Assembly (NCBI RefSeq): GCF_030817835.1
Contig: NZ_JAUSZR010000001.1
Coordinates: 4,030,001-4,094,000 of the forward strand
DNA: 64,000 nucleotides
Direction of reading: 5' to 3'
Source of the DNA: Pseudarthrobacter sp. W1I19
Lineage (GTDB): Bacteria; Actinomycetota; Actinomycetes; Actinomycetales; Micrococcaceae
The notes beneath the pieces were generated by a model. It did not search any database, was not told the DNA's origin, and saw only the letters and a program-made list of their open reading frames with translations. Within the stretch, counting starts at the first letter, position 1; each line of letters opens with the position of its first letter. A program made the translations under genes and the position numbers. Shown here one piece after another: positions 8,414 to 17,585 of this stretch.

Positions 8414-8680
8414 ATGGGATTTATTGCATTTCTGATTCTCGGACTTATTGCTGGTGCGATCGCTAAGGCGATCCTTCCGGGCAGGCAGGGTGGCGGCTGG
8501 CTCGTCACGCTCGTCCTGGGCGTCGTTGGAGCACTCCTCGGCGGTTGGATCGGCGGAATGATCTTCGGCAGCGGACTGCAGGAGTTCTTCTCCCTGCAGA
8601 CGTGGCTGCTGGCCATCGGCGGCGCACTCATCGTGCTGCTGGTCTACGGCCTGGTCACGAACCGCGGCGCGCGCCGCTAA
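8414..8680 (+). CDS. GlsB/YeaQ/YmgE family stress-response membrane protein
   Basis: 88 residues with three predicted membrane segments: FIAFLILGLIAGAIAKAIL, LVTLVLGVVGALLGGWIGG and WLLAIGGALIVLLVYGLV. The Gly-rich GALLGGWIGGMIFG and the connecting PGRQGGGW are family hallmarks (transglycosylase-associated protein family). These small inner-membrane proteins are induced by general stress in many bacteria but have no proven reaction. AGGAAGAGGAACG precedes the ATG. It is followed by a strong terminator, so it is a single-gene unit, and a 20-bp palindrome upstream probably controls it. Confidence 0.9.
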   Translation: MGFIAFLILGLIAGAIAKAILPGRQGGGWLVTLVLGVVGALLGGWIGGMIFGSGLQEFFSLQTWLLAIGGALIVLLVYGLVTNRGARR

Positions 8681-8695
8681 GCGGAGCGCAAGCCA

Positions 8696-8737
8696 GGGAA
8701 ACCGGCCTGGGGACATCATCCCTGGGCCGGTTTTCCC
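8696..8737 (+). terminator. Rho-independent-like terminator after the GlsB-type gene
   Basis: GGGAAACCGGCC pairs with GGCCGGTTTTCCC (one extra T), with an inner TGGGGA/TCCCTG extension and short loop. T-rich bases in the 3' arm and TTT after it support termination. Confidence 0.75.
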
Positions 8738-8800
8738 TTTCCCGGCTTCTGGGTTTCCTGGGCCGGAACTGAAAACCTTCTCACGGAGCAGGAGTTCATC

Positions 8801-9286
8801 ATGAAAAACAAACTTCTTTTGGGTATCGGAATCGCCACCGGGTACGTTCTCGGATCCCGGTCGGGCCGGGCCGCCTACGACAAGCTGAAGGCGCGGGCTG
8901 CCGGTATCTGGGACAGCAAGCCTGTCCAGGACAAGGTGACGGTCGCTACCGAGGCCATCAAGGAAAAGGCCCCCGAAGTCGCGGATCAGCTCACAGAAGC
9001 GGCCCGCCGTGCAGGCACCGTGATCGGTTCTGCAATGCACCGCGACGGCTCTTCCGGCAACGGCAAGCCTTCAACGTCCGACGGCGGCACCTCAGCAGGT
9101 GCTCCTGCCGGCACTTCAAGCGGGCTTGGCACGTCGGGTACCGCCGGCACCACTGGCACGGCCTCTGCAGCAAGCACTCCGGCCTCGGCCGAGGGCCTTG
9201 ATGACAGCCATATCCCTGCGCACAGCACGCACCCGGAGACGCTCAACCTGGATACCTCCAGCGGCGAAGGGCAGTCCAAAGCGTAG
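8801..9286 (+). CDS. YtxH-like membrane-anchored protein, 161 aa
   Basis: An N-terminal hydrophobic stretch with Gly-rich pattern (LLLGIGIATGYVLGSRSGR) followed by a charged, helical region (residues about 25-75, KLKARAAGIWDSKPVQDKV and VATEAIKEKAPEVADQL) resembles YtxH-domain proteins. The C-terminal half is a low-complexity Gly/Ser/Thr/Ala tail ending in SSGEGQSKA. The layout suggests a membrane anchor with a helical cytoplasmic part. Function is unknown; relatives in Bacillus are general-stress proteins, and the neighbour upstream is also stress-type. Ribosome site GGAGCAGGAG lies before the ATG. Confidence 0.7.
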   Translation: MKNKLLLGIGIATGYVLGSRSGRAAYDKLKARAAGIWDSKPVQDKVTVATEAIKEKAPEVADQLTEAARRAGTVIGSAMHRDGSSGNGKPSTSDGGTSAGAPAGTSSGLGTSGTAGTTGTASAASTPASAEGLDDSHIPAHSTHPETLNLDTSSGEGQSKA

Positions 9287-9585
9287 GTATCCGACTGCTC
9301 ATGACTAGGCATATCCCCTGTGACAAGTGGCCAGCCACGCTCATGTGCTACAACTAGATGGTTTTGCTGGCCGTCGCGATCCTTGGGGGACGCGGCGGCC
9401 GGCGGCGTTTAACCCGACTGGTGTTTTCAGCTGGCGGGAGTTTTGACTGCCTGGCCCCTTCAACTGGCATCTTCACTGGTCTGCAACTTGGGCTCAAAAA
9501 TGCTGCAGTTGCCGTTCGCCCCGGAGTTTTCCACATAGCATCCGTTGCAGCCACTTTTGTCAGTGCCCTTTGGCAGAGTTGACCT

Positions 9586-11814
9586 ATGGAAGCCATTGGG
9601 GAACGGCCAGAGCAGTACGACGGTAACGTCGTGGTGCTCGAACGGGCCGGGGTTACTACCCCTGCTGCCCCTTCGGGCTTTGACGATCCCACAGCGGTCG
9701 GCTCCGGTTCCTTCACCGCTTCCAGTCCTTATGCACACGCTGACTACGACGACGGCGCCCCGCTTAGTCCCGGCTGGCCCCTCCACGCTGTACCCACCGA
9801 GCCCACGCCGGCTGATGGCGAACCGGCCGCGCCAGCGGAGACTGACTCCGCACCGACCGGACCCGCGGAGGCTGCTTCAGCACTCACCGGGACGGCGACA
9901 GGGCCGGCTCCGGCAGATTCCCTGCTTGTTGGGGAGCCGTTGGGTCTGGCGGAGCTCGGCAGGCTCGTGGCCCAGGCTGCTGCTGCCGCACCGTCGGTAC
10001 TTGCCGGGGCCAGCTATGTTGAAGCCGCCAAATACGCCAGCGACGTGGAGGAAATTTCCCGGTCGGTGGAGTACCTGCAGATCCTGTCTGCCGGGACCGT
10101 GGACCGGACCCGCACCCAGGCCATCGCCGCCGCGGACGCCGCCCGCGCAGGCCGCTCCCGCACCCGCACCGGCCCCGGCACCGGCAAGGGCTGGGTCACC
10201 GGCTGGGACAATGGCGTCGAGACCCTCAACGAAGTCAAAGCCCTGAACGAAACAGACACCAGCTGGCCCGGCCAACCAGCAGCACGCCTCACCTCACCGG
10301 CCGATGACGGTTGCGCCAATGCCGCAGAGTCCCTCCGGCTCCTCTTGCGGATTGGCAAAAGCGAAGCCAACCGCCGCCTGGCCCTGGCAAAAGACATCCT
10401 GCCCGCCACCACCCTCACCGGCGACACCGTCCCCGCAGCCCGCCAGCACCTCGCCGCCGCCCTCACCCCCACACCCACCAACACCAGAACTGGGACCTCC
10501 AACACCGAAGCCAGCACCAGCACCGAGGACAGCACTGGCCCCGGCAGCGAGGACACCATGGGCATCGACGACGGAGTGCAGGGCACAGCCGCTGCCTGCC
10601 CGGCGGTCTCGTCCCGGGCAGGGACGATCATCGCCCTGACCCTGAACCGGCTCCAGCACCTCACCACACCCGAGAAACTGGCCCTGATCGAAGAAAACCT
10701 CACCACCACCGCGGCCACAGCGGACCCGGACTTCTTGGCCCGCGTCGCCCGCCGCTGGGCCGACACCATCGACGCCGACGGCACCGAACCCAGCGAAGAA
10801 GCCCTCCGCCACACCCAAGGCGCCTTCATCCGCAAACCCCGCCACGGCCTGCACCACCTCGAAATCTTCGCCACCACCGACCAATACGAACACCTCCTCA
10901 CCGTCATGAACACCGCCACCAACCGCCGCACCACCACACCCATGCACGGCACACTCACGGCAGCCGCCTCAGCGACCGGTGCCGCCCTGGCAGCGACCAC
11001 GGAAACCAAGGTTGATGGCACCGGCACAACGGGCAGCCAGGAGCACGCCAGTCAGCACGGATCAGACCAGGACGGGGTTTGGAACGAGACCAACGCCGGC
11101 CCGGACCTGGACCGCCGCACCCGCCCGCAAAAACAACTCGACGGACTCGTCAGCGCCGCCAAAACAGCCCTGGCCACCGAAGCCCTGCCCACCACAGGCG
11201 GCAACCGCCCCCAAATCATCGCCACCATCAACTACCAAGACCTCCTCCCCCACCACACCAGCGCCACCAACACCCCCACAGGCACAGAAACAAGCACCGG
11301 CACCAACGCCCCGGCCAGCACCCCGCCAGGTCCCGGCACCAACGCCCCGACCAGCACGGACACCACGACAGGCACCGGCACGGGGAACTTTGTCTTCACC
11401 GGGCCCGTCGCCGCCGCCACCCTGCGAAAAATCGCCTGCGACGCCGACATCATCCCCGCACTCCTCGGCACCCACGGCGAACTCCTGGACCTCGGCCGCA
11501 AAACCCGGCTCTTCACCCCAGCCCAACGCACCGCCCTCACCACCCGCGACCAAGGCTGCGCCTTCCCCAACTGCACCATCCCCGCCCCCTGGTGCGAAGC
11601 CCACCACATCACCTACTGGTCCCACGGCGGCCCCACCAACATCGACAACGGAGTCCTCCTCTGCAGCGGCCACCACCACCTCATCCACAAAGAACAATGG
11701 ACCATCACCACCACCAACAACACCCCCTGGTTCACACCCCCAAAACACCTCGACCCCCACCAAAAACCCCAACAAAACACCTACTTCAAACCACCCCCAC
11801 CACCCCGCGAATAA
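9586..11814 (+). CDS. 13E12-repeat family protein: DUF222 with C-terminal HNH endonuclease domain
   Basis: 742 residues. A DUF222 region spans about residues 130-480 (LRLLLRIGKSEANRRLALAK and FIRKPRHGLHHLEIFATTDQ), and a C-terminal HNH nuclease carries two zinc-type Cys pairs and the catalytic histidines (CAFPNCTIP, WCEAHHITYW, NGVLLCSGHHHLIH). This is the family of the M. tuberculosis 13E12 repeats, multicopy in actinobacteria, with unproven function; the HNH part predicts metal-dependent DNA cleavage. Two low-complexity Thr/Pro/Gly inserts (about residues 290-325 and 565-605) interrupt the protein. The start is uncertain: no good ribosome site precedes 9586 and the first 100 residues are disordered. 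Nearly every codon ends in C, a stronger bias than its neighbours. Confidence 0.85.
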   Translation: MEAIGERPEQYDGNVVVLERAGVTTPAAPSGFDDPTAVGSGSFTASSPYAHADYDDGAPLSPGWPLHAVPTEPTPADGEPAAPAETDSAPTGPAEAASALTGTATGPAPADSLLVGEPLGLAELGRLVAQAAAAAPSVLAGASYVEAAKYASDVEEISRSVEYLQILSAGTVDRTRTQAIAAADAARAGRSRTRTGPGTGKGWVTGWDNGVETLNEVKALNETDTSWPGQPAARLTSPADDGCANAAESLRLLLRIGKSEANRRLALAKDILPATTLTGDTVPAARQHLAAALTPTPTNTRTGTSNTEASTSTEDSTGPGSEDTMGIDDGVQGTAAACPAVSSRAGTIIALTLNRLQHLTTPEKLALIEENLTTTAATADPDFLARVARRWADTIDADGTEPSEEALRHTQGAFIRKPRHGLHHLEIFATTDQYEHLLTVMNTATNRRTTTPMHGTLTAAASATGAALAATTETKVDGTGTTGSQEHASQHGSDQDGVWNETNAGPDLDRRTRPQKQLDGLVSAAKTALATEALPTTGGNRPQIIATINYQDLLPHHTSATNTPTGTETSTGTNAPASTPPGPGTNAPTSTDTTTGTGTGNFVFTGPVAAATLRKIACDADIIPALLGTHGELLDLGRKTRLFTPAQRTALTTRDQGCAFPNCTIPAPWCEAHHITYWSHGGPTNIDNGVLLCSGHHHLIHKEQWTITTTNNTPWFTPPKHLDPHQKPQQNTYFKPPPPPRE

Positions 11815-11820
11815 ACCACG

Positions 11821-11842
11821 CGGAGGAACCCGCGGTCCTCCG
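11821..11842. terminator. Hairpin between convergent genes
   Basis: CGGAGGA / TCCTCCG perfect 7-bp arms with an 8-base loop, placed in the 61-base gap between the 13E12-type gene and the methyltransferase gene that converge here. A bidirectional terminator is likely. Confidence 0.45.
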
Positions 11843-11875
11843 AGCGGCAACAAAAGAGGCGCCGAAAGCGGTGCA

Positions 11876-12697
11876 CTACTGGGAGCGGAAAGTGCCAACC
11901 ACTACAGTTCCATCCAGCTCCTCAGAGTGGACAGTCCCCGCGGCCAGACCCGCCGCGGCCATGACGGAGGCAGTTCCTGCTGCCTGGCGCTCACTGGTTT
12001 CAATGGCGAGAAGACCGGTGGAATCCAACCACTCCGAGGCTTCGCCGATGATCCGGCGGTGGAGGCTCAAGCCGTCCGGGCCGCCGTCGAGCGAGATCCT
12101 CGGCTCGTAGATCCTGGCCTCGGGCGGCATGGTCGGCAGCACGTCCGTGGGCACGTATGGAGCATTCACTACAATGAGCTGCACCTGTCCCCTGAACCGG
12201 GAGGGAAGCGCGGCGTAAAGATCCCCTTGATGAACCTGCCCGCCTACCGGCGCAAGGTTGCGGCGTGCGCACGCCACCGCAACGGAGTCAATGTCGGCGG
12301 CATGAAGTTCCTTCACCGGCACCTGGGAGGCAACCGCAATACCAACAGCTCCGGATCCACAACAAAGATCGATTACAACGCCAGCCTCCCCACCCATAGC
12401 GAGGCGTTGCTTCAGCAGGGCCACGGCCTCAGAAACAAGCAGTTCGGTGCGCCGGCGCGGGACAAAGACACCTGGCTCAACGGCAATGCGCAGTCCGCTG
12501 AAACCCGCCCAGCCAAGAATGTATTCAAGCGGCTCACCGGAAACACGGCGGCCAATCCATTCGGCGAGCTCATCGCGGTCGGGCGTCCCGGACAACAGCA
12601 GCTGAGCTTCTTCTTCGGCGAAAACGCAACCCGCCGACCTCAGCACGGTGACAATGTCGGCAAAAAGGGGACGAGCAGGTAATGCCGGACGCGGCAT
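11876..12697 (-). CDS. PrmC-related putative protein-(glutamine-N5) methyltransferase
   Basis: 273 residues. Contains the class I SAM-binding core with VVIDLCCGSGAVGIAVA (motif I), LHAADIDSVAVACARRN (motif II) and IVVNAPYVPT (motif IV). It is related to the release-factor methyltransferase PrmC/HemK, but the usual NPPY catalytic motif reads NAPY, as in a separate actinobacterial subfamily whose substrate is unknown. The N-terminal helical part (LSGTPDRDELAEWIGRRVSG, EPLEYILGWAGF) also follows the PrmC plan. The ATG at 12697 is chosen because AAAGG is 7 bases upstream; an extended frame to 12793 lacks support. Confidence 0.8.
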   Translation of the reverse strand: MPRPALPARPLFADIVTVLRSAGCVFAEEEAQLLLSGTPDRDELAEWIGRRVSGEPLEYILGWAGFSGLRIAVEPGVFVPRRRTELLVSEAVALLKQRLAMGGEAGVVIDLCCGSGAVGIAVASQVPVKELHAADIDSVAVACARRNLAPVGGQVHQGDLYAALPSRFRGQVQLIVVNAPYVPTDVLPTMPPEARIYEPRISLDGGPDGLSLHRRIIGEASEWLDSTGLLAIETSERQAAGTASVMAAAGLAAGTVHSEELDGTVVVGTFRSQ

Positions 12698-12902
12698 GGG
12701 AACGCCTTTCGGTGGGCCTGCAGGCACTCGCGTGTCTTCCAGCGGCCTATCCGAACTGGCCGTAGCGGCCCGGGCGGCACACGAAGGGAGCACCCGAAAC
12801 TGTTGAAGCAGGAATGGGCCTCACCTCCTTTTGCCATGGCTGAAATCCAATGCTAAACCGTAGTTCCCTTGAATGCGGTCACTTTGTTGGCAGGATGGAG
12901 CC

Positions 12903-13955
12903 ATGACTTCCCCCGCCCATCACCCCATCATCTGGACCGGCGCCTACACCCCCGACGGCGGCGGCCGCGCAGAAGGGATCGGAGCCTTGTCCGCCCACCC
13001 GGACGGGACGTTGGAATGGCTGGGCACGGCAACCAAGGCGGATTCGCCGTCGTTCGTTGCTGTCCACCCCGAGCTGCCCGTGGTGTACTCGGTGGCCGAG
13101 CAGCGCAAAATGGTGCAGGCCTTCCGGCGAACAGGCGAGTTCAGGCTTGAGCCCCTGGGCGACCCGCAACCCGCCGGAGAAGCGACCTGCCACGTGGCAG
13201 TGGACCCCCAGGGGCGCTTCCTCACCGCCACGTGCTGGGGCGACGGTCAAGTACTTCTCTACGAACTGGATTCCGACGGCGGCATCACGGCCCGATTTCC
13301 CGCGCCCGCTTCAGCGGATCCACACTCCGCCCAGACCCCGGGTGAGCCCCGGCAGAGCCGCGCCCACGCCAGCCTCATGTTGCAGGACGGCCGGATCATG
13401 ACAACCGACCTCGGTCACGACACCCTCCGCATCTGGAACTACCTGCCGGGATCAGGGCTGGAAGCAGACCACGAGGTCGCGCTCCCCTTCGGCTGCGGAC
13501 CCCGCCACCTGGTTCAGCACGCCAGCGGCAACGTCTTTGTGGTTTCCGAATACTCCATCGAGGTTTTTGTGGTCCGGCCTGAGGCAGGGACATTTGAACT
13601 CGTTTTCCGGGGCCCGGCGACCTCCGGCGGCAGCAAGTTGGATGACTCCGCAGCGGAGATCTGCCTCGACGGGCAGGGAAAGCACGCATACGTGGGCGTC
13701 CGTGGTTCCAACCTGGTAAGCGTGCTGGACGTCGCTGCCGAAGGGACGGAGCTGCTGCCCGTCCAGGACTTCCCCAGCGGAGGGAATTGGCCGCGCCACC
13801 ACATCGTGAGAGGTAAATGGCTCCATGTTGCTCACGAACGGTCGGACAACATCGCCACATTCGAGCTGAACCCAGCCAGCGGTCTCCCCGGTCCCTTGAT
13901 CCACGATCTGCAAACCCCGTCACCCACTGCCCTCGTGCCTTCTCCAGGACTATAA
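12903..13955 (+). CDS. Lactonase family beta-propeller protein (6-phosphogluconolactonase-like)
   Basis: 350 residues of the seven-bladed propeller family that includes E. coli Pgl (YbhE) and carboxy-cis,cis-muconate cyclase. Telltale stretches are IWTGAYTPDGGGRAEGIGA at the start, ATCHVAVDPQGRFLTATCWG, GCGPRHLVQHASGNVFVVSE and WPRHHIVRGKWLHVAHERSD. If it is a true 6-phosphogluconolactonase it serves the oxidative pentose phosphate pathway, but this group is broad and the substrate is not certain. The ATG at 12903 has AGGA 7 bases upstream. No signal peptide, so cytoplasmic. Confidence 0.8.
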   Translation: MTSPAHHPIIWTGAYTPDGGGRAEGIGALSAHPDGTLEWLGTATKADSPSFVAVHPELPVVYSVAEQRKMVQAFRRTGEFRLEPLGDPQPAGEATCHVAVDPQGRFLTATCWGDGQVLLYELDSDGGITARFPAPASADPHSAQTPGEPRQSRAHASLMLQDGRIMTTDLGHDTLRIWNYLPGSGLEADHEVALPFGCGPRHLVQHASGNVFVVSEYSIEVFVVRPEAGTFELVFRGPATSGGSKLDDSAAEICLDGQGKHAYVGVRGSNLVSVLDVAAEGTELLPVQDFPSGGNWPRHHIVRGKWLHVAHERSDNIATFELNPASGLPGPLIHDLQTPSPTALVPSPGL

Positions 13956-14032
13956 GGCCAGCAGACAAGATCCCGCCCGCCAACATCAAAGAACAGGTGC
14001 CGAGGCTTTTCCTAAACGCTGGAGTTATTCGG

Positions 14033-14046
14033 TGCAAGCGCTTACA
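14033..14046. promoter_or_regulatory. LacI-type operator upstream of the amylase gene
   Basis: TGCAAGCGCTTACA is a near-perfect palindrome (12 of 14) with the central GCGC typical of LacI/GalR operators for maltose-type regulons. It lies about 115-205 bases before the amylase start, depending on the start chosen. Confidence 0.6.
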
Positions 14047-14249
14047 GTTGTGACGTGGTTCACAGGTCAAGCCGGCCTTGTTGACCCGTCGGTCTCATGC
14101 CAAATCCCTTGCCCCGGCAAGCCTGTACAGCAGCGCAGCTACCAGGAAAGGTCTCTTCCTTGAAATTCCGCACCCTCCAAGGCGCATCCCCATGCGCCAG
14201 AACAAGCAGCTCCTCAACCGCCACACCTCATCACACAGGCAGCCGTCCC

Positions 14250-17200
14250 ATGAACGGCGGCGCCCGGACTCCAAGCACAGCCAGAACCACAACACGCACG
14301 GCGGCTGCCCTGGTGGCCGCGATGGTTGCAATTTCTGCCTCGGTTCTTCCCGCCCAAGCCGCCCCGGGCAACAATGACCCCGGCGGGAATGGCCAAGGCA
14401 ACAAAAACCCGGGATCGGCGTCGGCGCACAGCCTGCGCGCGCCAGTCACGGACGAGAACTTCTACTTCGTCATGGCTGACCGCTTCAGCAATGGGAGCAC
14501 CACAAACGACGACGGCGGACTGGGCAGCGATCCCTTGGTGTCAGGTTTCGATCCCACCAAGAAAGGCTTCTACAACGGCGGCGACCTTACGGGCCTACTG
14601 GACAAGATCGACTACATCCAAGGCTTGGGCACTACCTCCATCTGGCTGACCCCCAGCTTCAAGAACAAGGCAGTGCAGCCCGAGGACAAGTCGGCCGGCT
14701 ACCACGGCTACTGGGTCACGGACTTCACCCAGATCGACCCCCACCTGGGCACCAACGAGGAGCTCAAGGCACTGATTGACGAAGCCCACAGCCGCGGCAT
14801 GAAGGTGTACTTCGACATCATCACCAACCACACGGCTGATGTCATTGGCTACGAGGGAGCCGCGCGCAAGGGATACACCTCCAAGGATGCAGTGCCCTAC
14901 AAGACGGCCGACGGTCAGGAGTTCGATGACCGCGACTACGCGGGGACCAAGACCTTCCCCAAGCTCGATGCGGCCACCTCGTTCCCCTATATACCCGTCC
15001 TGGAACCAGGCGAAGAGCACCTGAAAGTTCCGGGCTGGCTGAACGATCCCACGCTGTACCACAACCGCGGCGACACTACTTTCGTGGGCGAGGACTCCTT
15101 CTACGGTGACTTCTTCGGCCTGGATGACCTCTTCACGGAGCATCCCAAGGTGGTAGACGGGATGAAGGACATCTACAAAGCCTGGATCGGCGACTTTGGC
15201 GTGGACGGCTTCCGGATCGACACCATGAAGCACGTCAACAACGAGTTCTGGCAGGAATTCGGCCCGGACGTGCTTAACTACGCCAAAGAACAGGGCAAGG
15301 ACGAATTCTTTATGTTCGGCGAAGTCTTCGACACCACCAAGAGCTTCACCTCGCAGTTCACCACCCGAAACAGCATGCAGGCAGTGCTGGACTTCCCGTT
15401 CCAGGACGCAGCGCGCAACTTCGCCTCCAAGGGCCAGGACGCCACCGCGCTGGAAACGTTCTTCGCCGGTGACGACTGGTACACCGATGCCGATTCGAAC
15501 GTCTACCAGCTCCCCACTTTCCTGGGCAACCACGACATGGGCCGCATCGGCAGCTTCATCGCCGCAGACAATCCCGGTTCAACGGATGCCGAGCAAGTGG
15601 CCCGCGACCAGCTCGCCCACGAACTGATGTACTTCTCCCGCGGCAACCCGGTGATCTACTACGGCGACGAACAGGGCTTCACCGGCCCGGGCGGGGACCA
15701 GGATGCCCGGCAGACGCTCTTTGCAAGCCAGGTGCCGGAGTATCTCGACGATGACCTGCTGGGCACGGATGCCACGCACGCTACGGACAACTTCAACCCC
15801 GGGCACCCGCTGTATGCCAAGATCAGCCAGCTCGCAGGGCTGACCAAGGAGCACCCGGCACTGCGCGACGGCGCCCACCAGCACAGGTACGCTTCGGACG
15901 GTCCCGGCATCTACGCCTTCTCCCGTACCGATGCCGAGGACCAGCGCGAGTACGTGGTTGCCCTGAACAACAGCGAGCAGCCGCAGACCGCGGAGGTGCC
16001 CACCTACATCGCCAAGCGCACCTACACCAGGATCTACGGTGAAGGCGCGGACGAGGCCAAGACCTCGGCAGAGGGCAAGCTCACTGTCAGCGTTCCCCCG
16101 CTTTCCGCCGTGGTTTACCAGTCCTCCGGCCGGATTCCGCACTCCAAGGCGGCGCCCGCCGTCGTCCTCCAGGAGCCGGCCCCGGCCCAAGGTGACAACG
16201 GGCGGATTCAAGTGACGGCCGACGTCGACGGTTCCTCGTTCTACGAGGTCACCTTCGAGGCCAGGACAGCGGGTGGCGGGTGGAAGCCCATCGGCACGGA
16301 CGACACCGCGCCGTACCGGGTGTTCCATGACGTGGCGGCCTTGGACGCCCGCTCGTCGGTGGAGTACCGCGCCACTGTTCTGGACAACGGTGGGCACACC
16401 GCAACCTCACAGAGCCGCGCAGCAACCGTTCCCGCACCGGTCCTCACGCTCCAGAAGCCCGTTGAGGGCAGCAGCGTGAAGGGCTCCGTGGAGCTCAGTG
16501 CCACGGCGGACCCGGAAAAGGCGAGCCACGTGGTGTCCTTTGAACGCAGCGTTGCTGGCGGTGATTGGACTGCGGTAGGTTCAGACGACTCCTCGCCGGT
16601 GTACTCGGTGAAGGATGACGTCTCGGGCCTCGGGGACGGAACCCAAGTGCGGTACCGCGCCACCATGGCCGGCCCGGGTTTCAACGTCTCCAGCGAAGTC
16701 CGGACCGTCACCGTCGGCCAGGCGCCGCAGCCGGATTCGGTCACAGTGGCAGGTTCCCTGAACCAGCTAATGGGCTGCGAAGAATGGGCGCCCACGTGCA
16801 CCCAGGCCATGATGACTCTGGATCCGGCGGACAACATCTGGCGCCTCACGGTTGAGCTTCCCGCGGGAAAGTACGAGTACAAGGCCGCGCTCAACGGCAA
16901 GTGGGATGTGAACTATGGAGCTGACGGCGCCTTCAATGGACCGAACATCGTGCTGGACCACCCTGGCGGGCCGGTCACGTTCCGCTACGACAACAGTACC
17001 CACGTGCTCAGCGCAGTGTACGGGTCGCAGCAGCCGCAGGCCGTGTCGGTGGCCGGGAGCCTGGGGGCTGAGCTGGGCTGCAGCGCCGACTGGTTGCCTG
17101 AATGCGACCAGGCACAGCTGGCACTGGATAAGGCCGACCTCGTGTGGAAGCTGACCGTGCCGGATCTTCCGGCGGGCAGCTACGAGTTCAAGGCGGCGCT

Positions 17201-17330
17201 GGACCGGTCCTGGAACGTCAACTATGGCGCCAACGGCGTGCCGAACGGCGGCAACATTCCGTTTACGCACGACGGCGGCCCAGTCACCTTCCGTTACGAC
17301 CACTTCACGCACCTGATCACGGCGGGGTAA
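14250..17330 (+). CDS. Secreted alpha-amylase family enzyme (GH13) with tandem X25 modules
   Basis: 1026 residues from this start. A signal peptide (hydrophobic AALVAAMVAISASVLP, cleavage after AQA near 37) leads to a GH13 catalytic domain with the three acidic residues: nucleophile Asp in GVDGFRIDTMKHV (about 320), acid/base Glu in FMFGEVFD (about 358) and Asp in FLGNHDMGR (about 429). Two Ig-like repeats follow (about 635-825), then two copies of a roughly 95-residue X25 module as found in amylopullulanases (VTVAGSLNQLMGCEEW and VSVAGSLGAELGCSADW). It hydrolyses starch-type alpha-glucans outside the cell. The start is uncertain: TTG at 14160 has a better ribosome site (AGGAAAGG, 8 bases) but would give an unusually long signal region. 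Residue numbers assume the ATG. Confidence 0.9.
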   Translation: MNGGARTPSTARTTTRTAAALVAAMVAISASVLPAQAAPGNNDPGGNGQGNKNPGSASAHSLRAPVTDENFYFVMADRFSNGSTTNDDGGLGSDPLVSGFDPTKKGFYNGGDLTGLLDKIDYIQGLGTTSIWLTPSFKNKAVQPEDKSAGYHGYWVTDFTQIDPHLGTNEELKALIDEAHSRGMKVYFDIITNHTADVIGYEGAARKGYTSKDAVPYKTADGQEFDDRDYAGTKTFPKLDAATSFPYIPVLEPGEEHLKVPGWLNDPTLYHNRGDTTFVGEDSFYGDFFGLDDLFTEHPKVVDGMKDIYKAWIGDFGVDGFRIDTMKHVNNEFWQEFGPDVLNYAKEQGKDEFFMFGEVFDTTKSFTSQFTTRNSMQAVLDFPFQDAARNFASKGQDATALETFFAGDDWYTDADSNVYQLPTFLGNHDMGRIGSFIAADNPGSTDAEQVARDQLAHELMYFSRGNPVIYYGDEQGFTGPGGDQDARQTLFASQVPEYLDDDLLGTDATHATDNFNPGHPLYAKISQLAGLTKEHPALRDGAHQHRYASDGPGIYAFSRTDAEDQREYVVALNNSEQPQTAEVPTYIAKRTYTRIYGEGADEAKTSAEGKLTVSVPPLSAVVYQSSGRIPHSKAAPAVVLQEPAPAQGDNGRIQVTADVDGSSFYEVTFEARTAGGGWKPIGTDDTAPYRVFHDVAALDARSSVEYRATVLDNGGHTATSQSRAATVPAPVLTLQKPVEGSSVKGSVELSATADPEKASHVVSFERSVAGGDWTAVGSDDSSPVYSVKDDVSGLGDGTQVRYRATMAGPGFNVSSEVRTVTVGQAPQPDSVTVAGSLNQLMGCEEWAPTCTQAMMTLDPADNIWRLTVELPAGKYEYKAALNGKWDVNYGADGAFNGPNIVLDHPGGPVTFRYDNSTHVLSAVYGSQQPQAVSVAGSLGAELGCSADWLPECDQAQLALDKADLVWKLTVPDLPAGSYEFKAALDRSWNVNYGANGVPNGGNIPFTHDGGPVTFRYDHFTHLITAG

Positions 17331-17337
17331 TAACAGC

Positions 17338-17436
17338 GTGGGCCCACATCCGCGGGTTCCCTGGCCGAGCTTGAGGCATGGGCGCGGGTGGTGGGCCCAC
17401 GTCCGCGGGTTCCCTGGCCGTGGGCCCACATCGGCG
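17338..17436. repeat. Short direct repeats containing GTGGGCCCAC
   Basis: Two 30-bp copies (17338-17367 and 17391-17420, differing at one base) and a third partial copy (17420-17436) of a unit that starts with the palindrome GTGGGCCCAC and continues TCCGCGGGTTCCCTGGCCG. They fill most of the gap between the amylase and the converging NmrA-like gene. An open frame reads through them but is repetitive and not protein-like. Each unit's palindrome could act as a terminator. Confidence 0.7.
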
Positions 17437-17585
17437 AGGGACCCGGCCTGAGCTTGCGAAGGCTGGGAGCCGGTGGGGCCTTGCGAGGTTAGGCTGCAGA
17501 TGGGGATTTGTGGCCGTTCCGAGCCATCGGATTGGGCTAAAAGTGACCTCGCGTTGTTGCTGGAGGATGGCTTTCCGGCAGGCCG

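Noticed and set aside
9287..9585. Small gene in the gap before the HNH protein
   Set aside because: A 74-codon frame (9358-9582) has no ribosome site and no protein-like pattern; I see nothing supportable in this stretch.
10979..12682. Plus-strand open frame of 567 codons running from the HNH gene into the methyltransferase region
   Set aside because: Out of frame with the real HNH gene, Pro/Thr/His repetitive, and antisense to the methyltransferase.
17338..17436. CRISPR array
   Set aside because: Only two full units, no regular unique spacers and no cas genes nearby.
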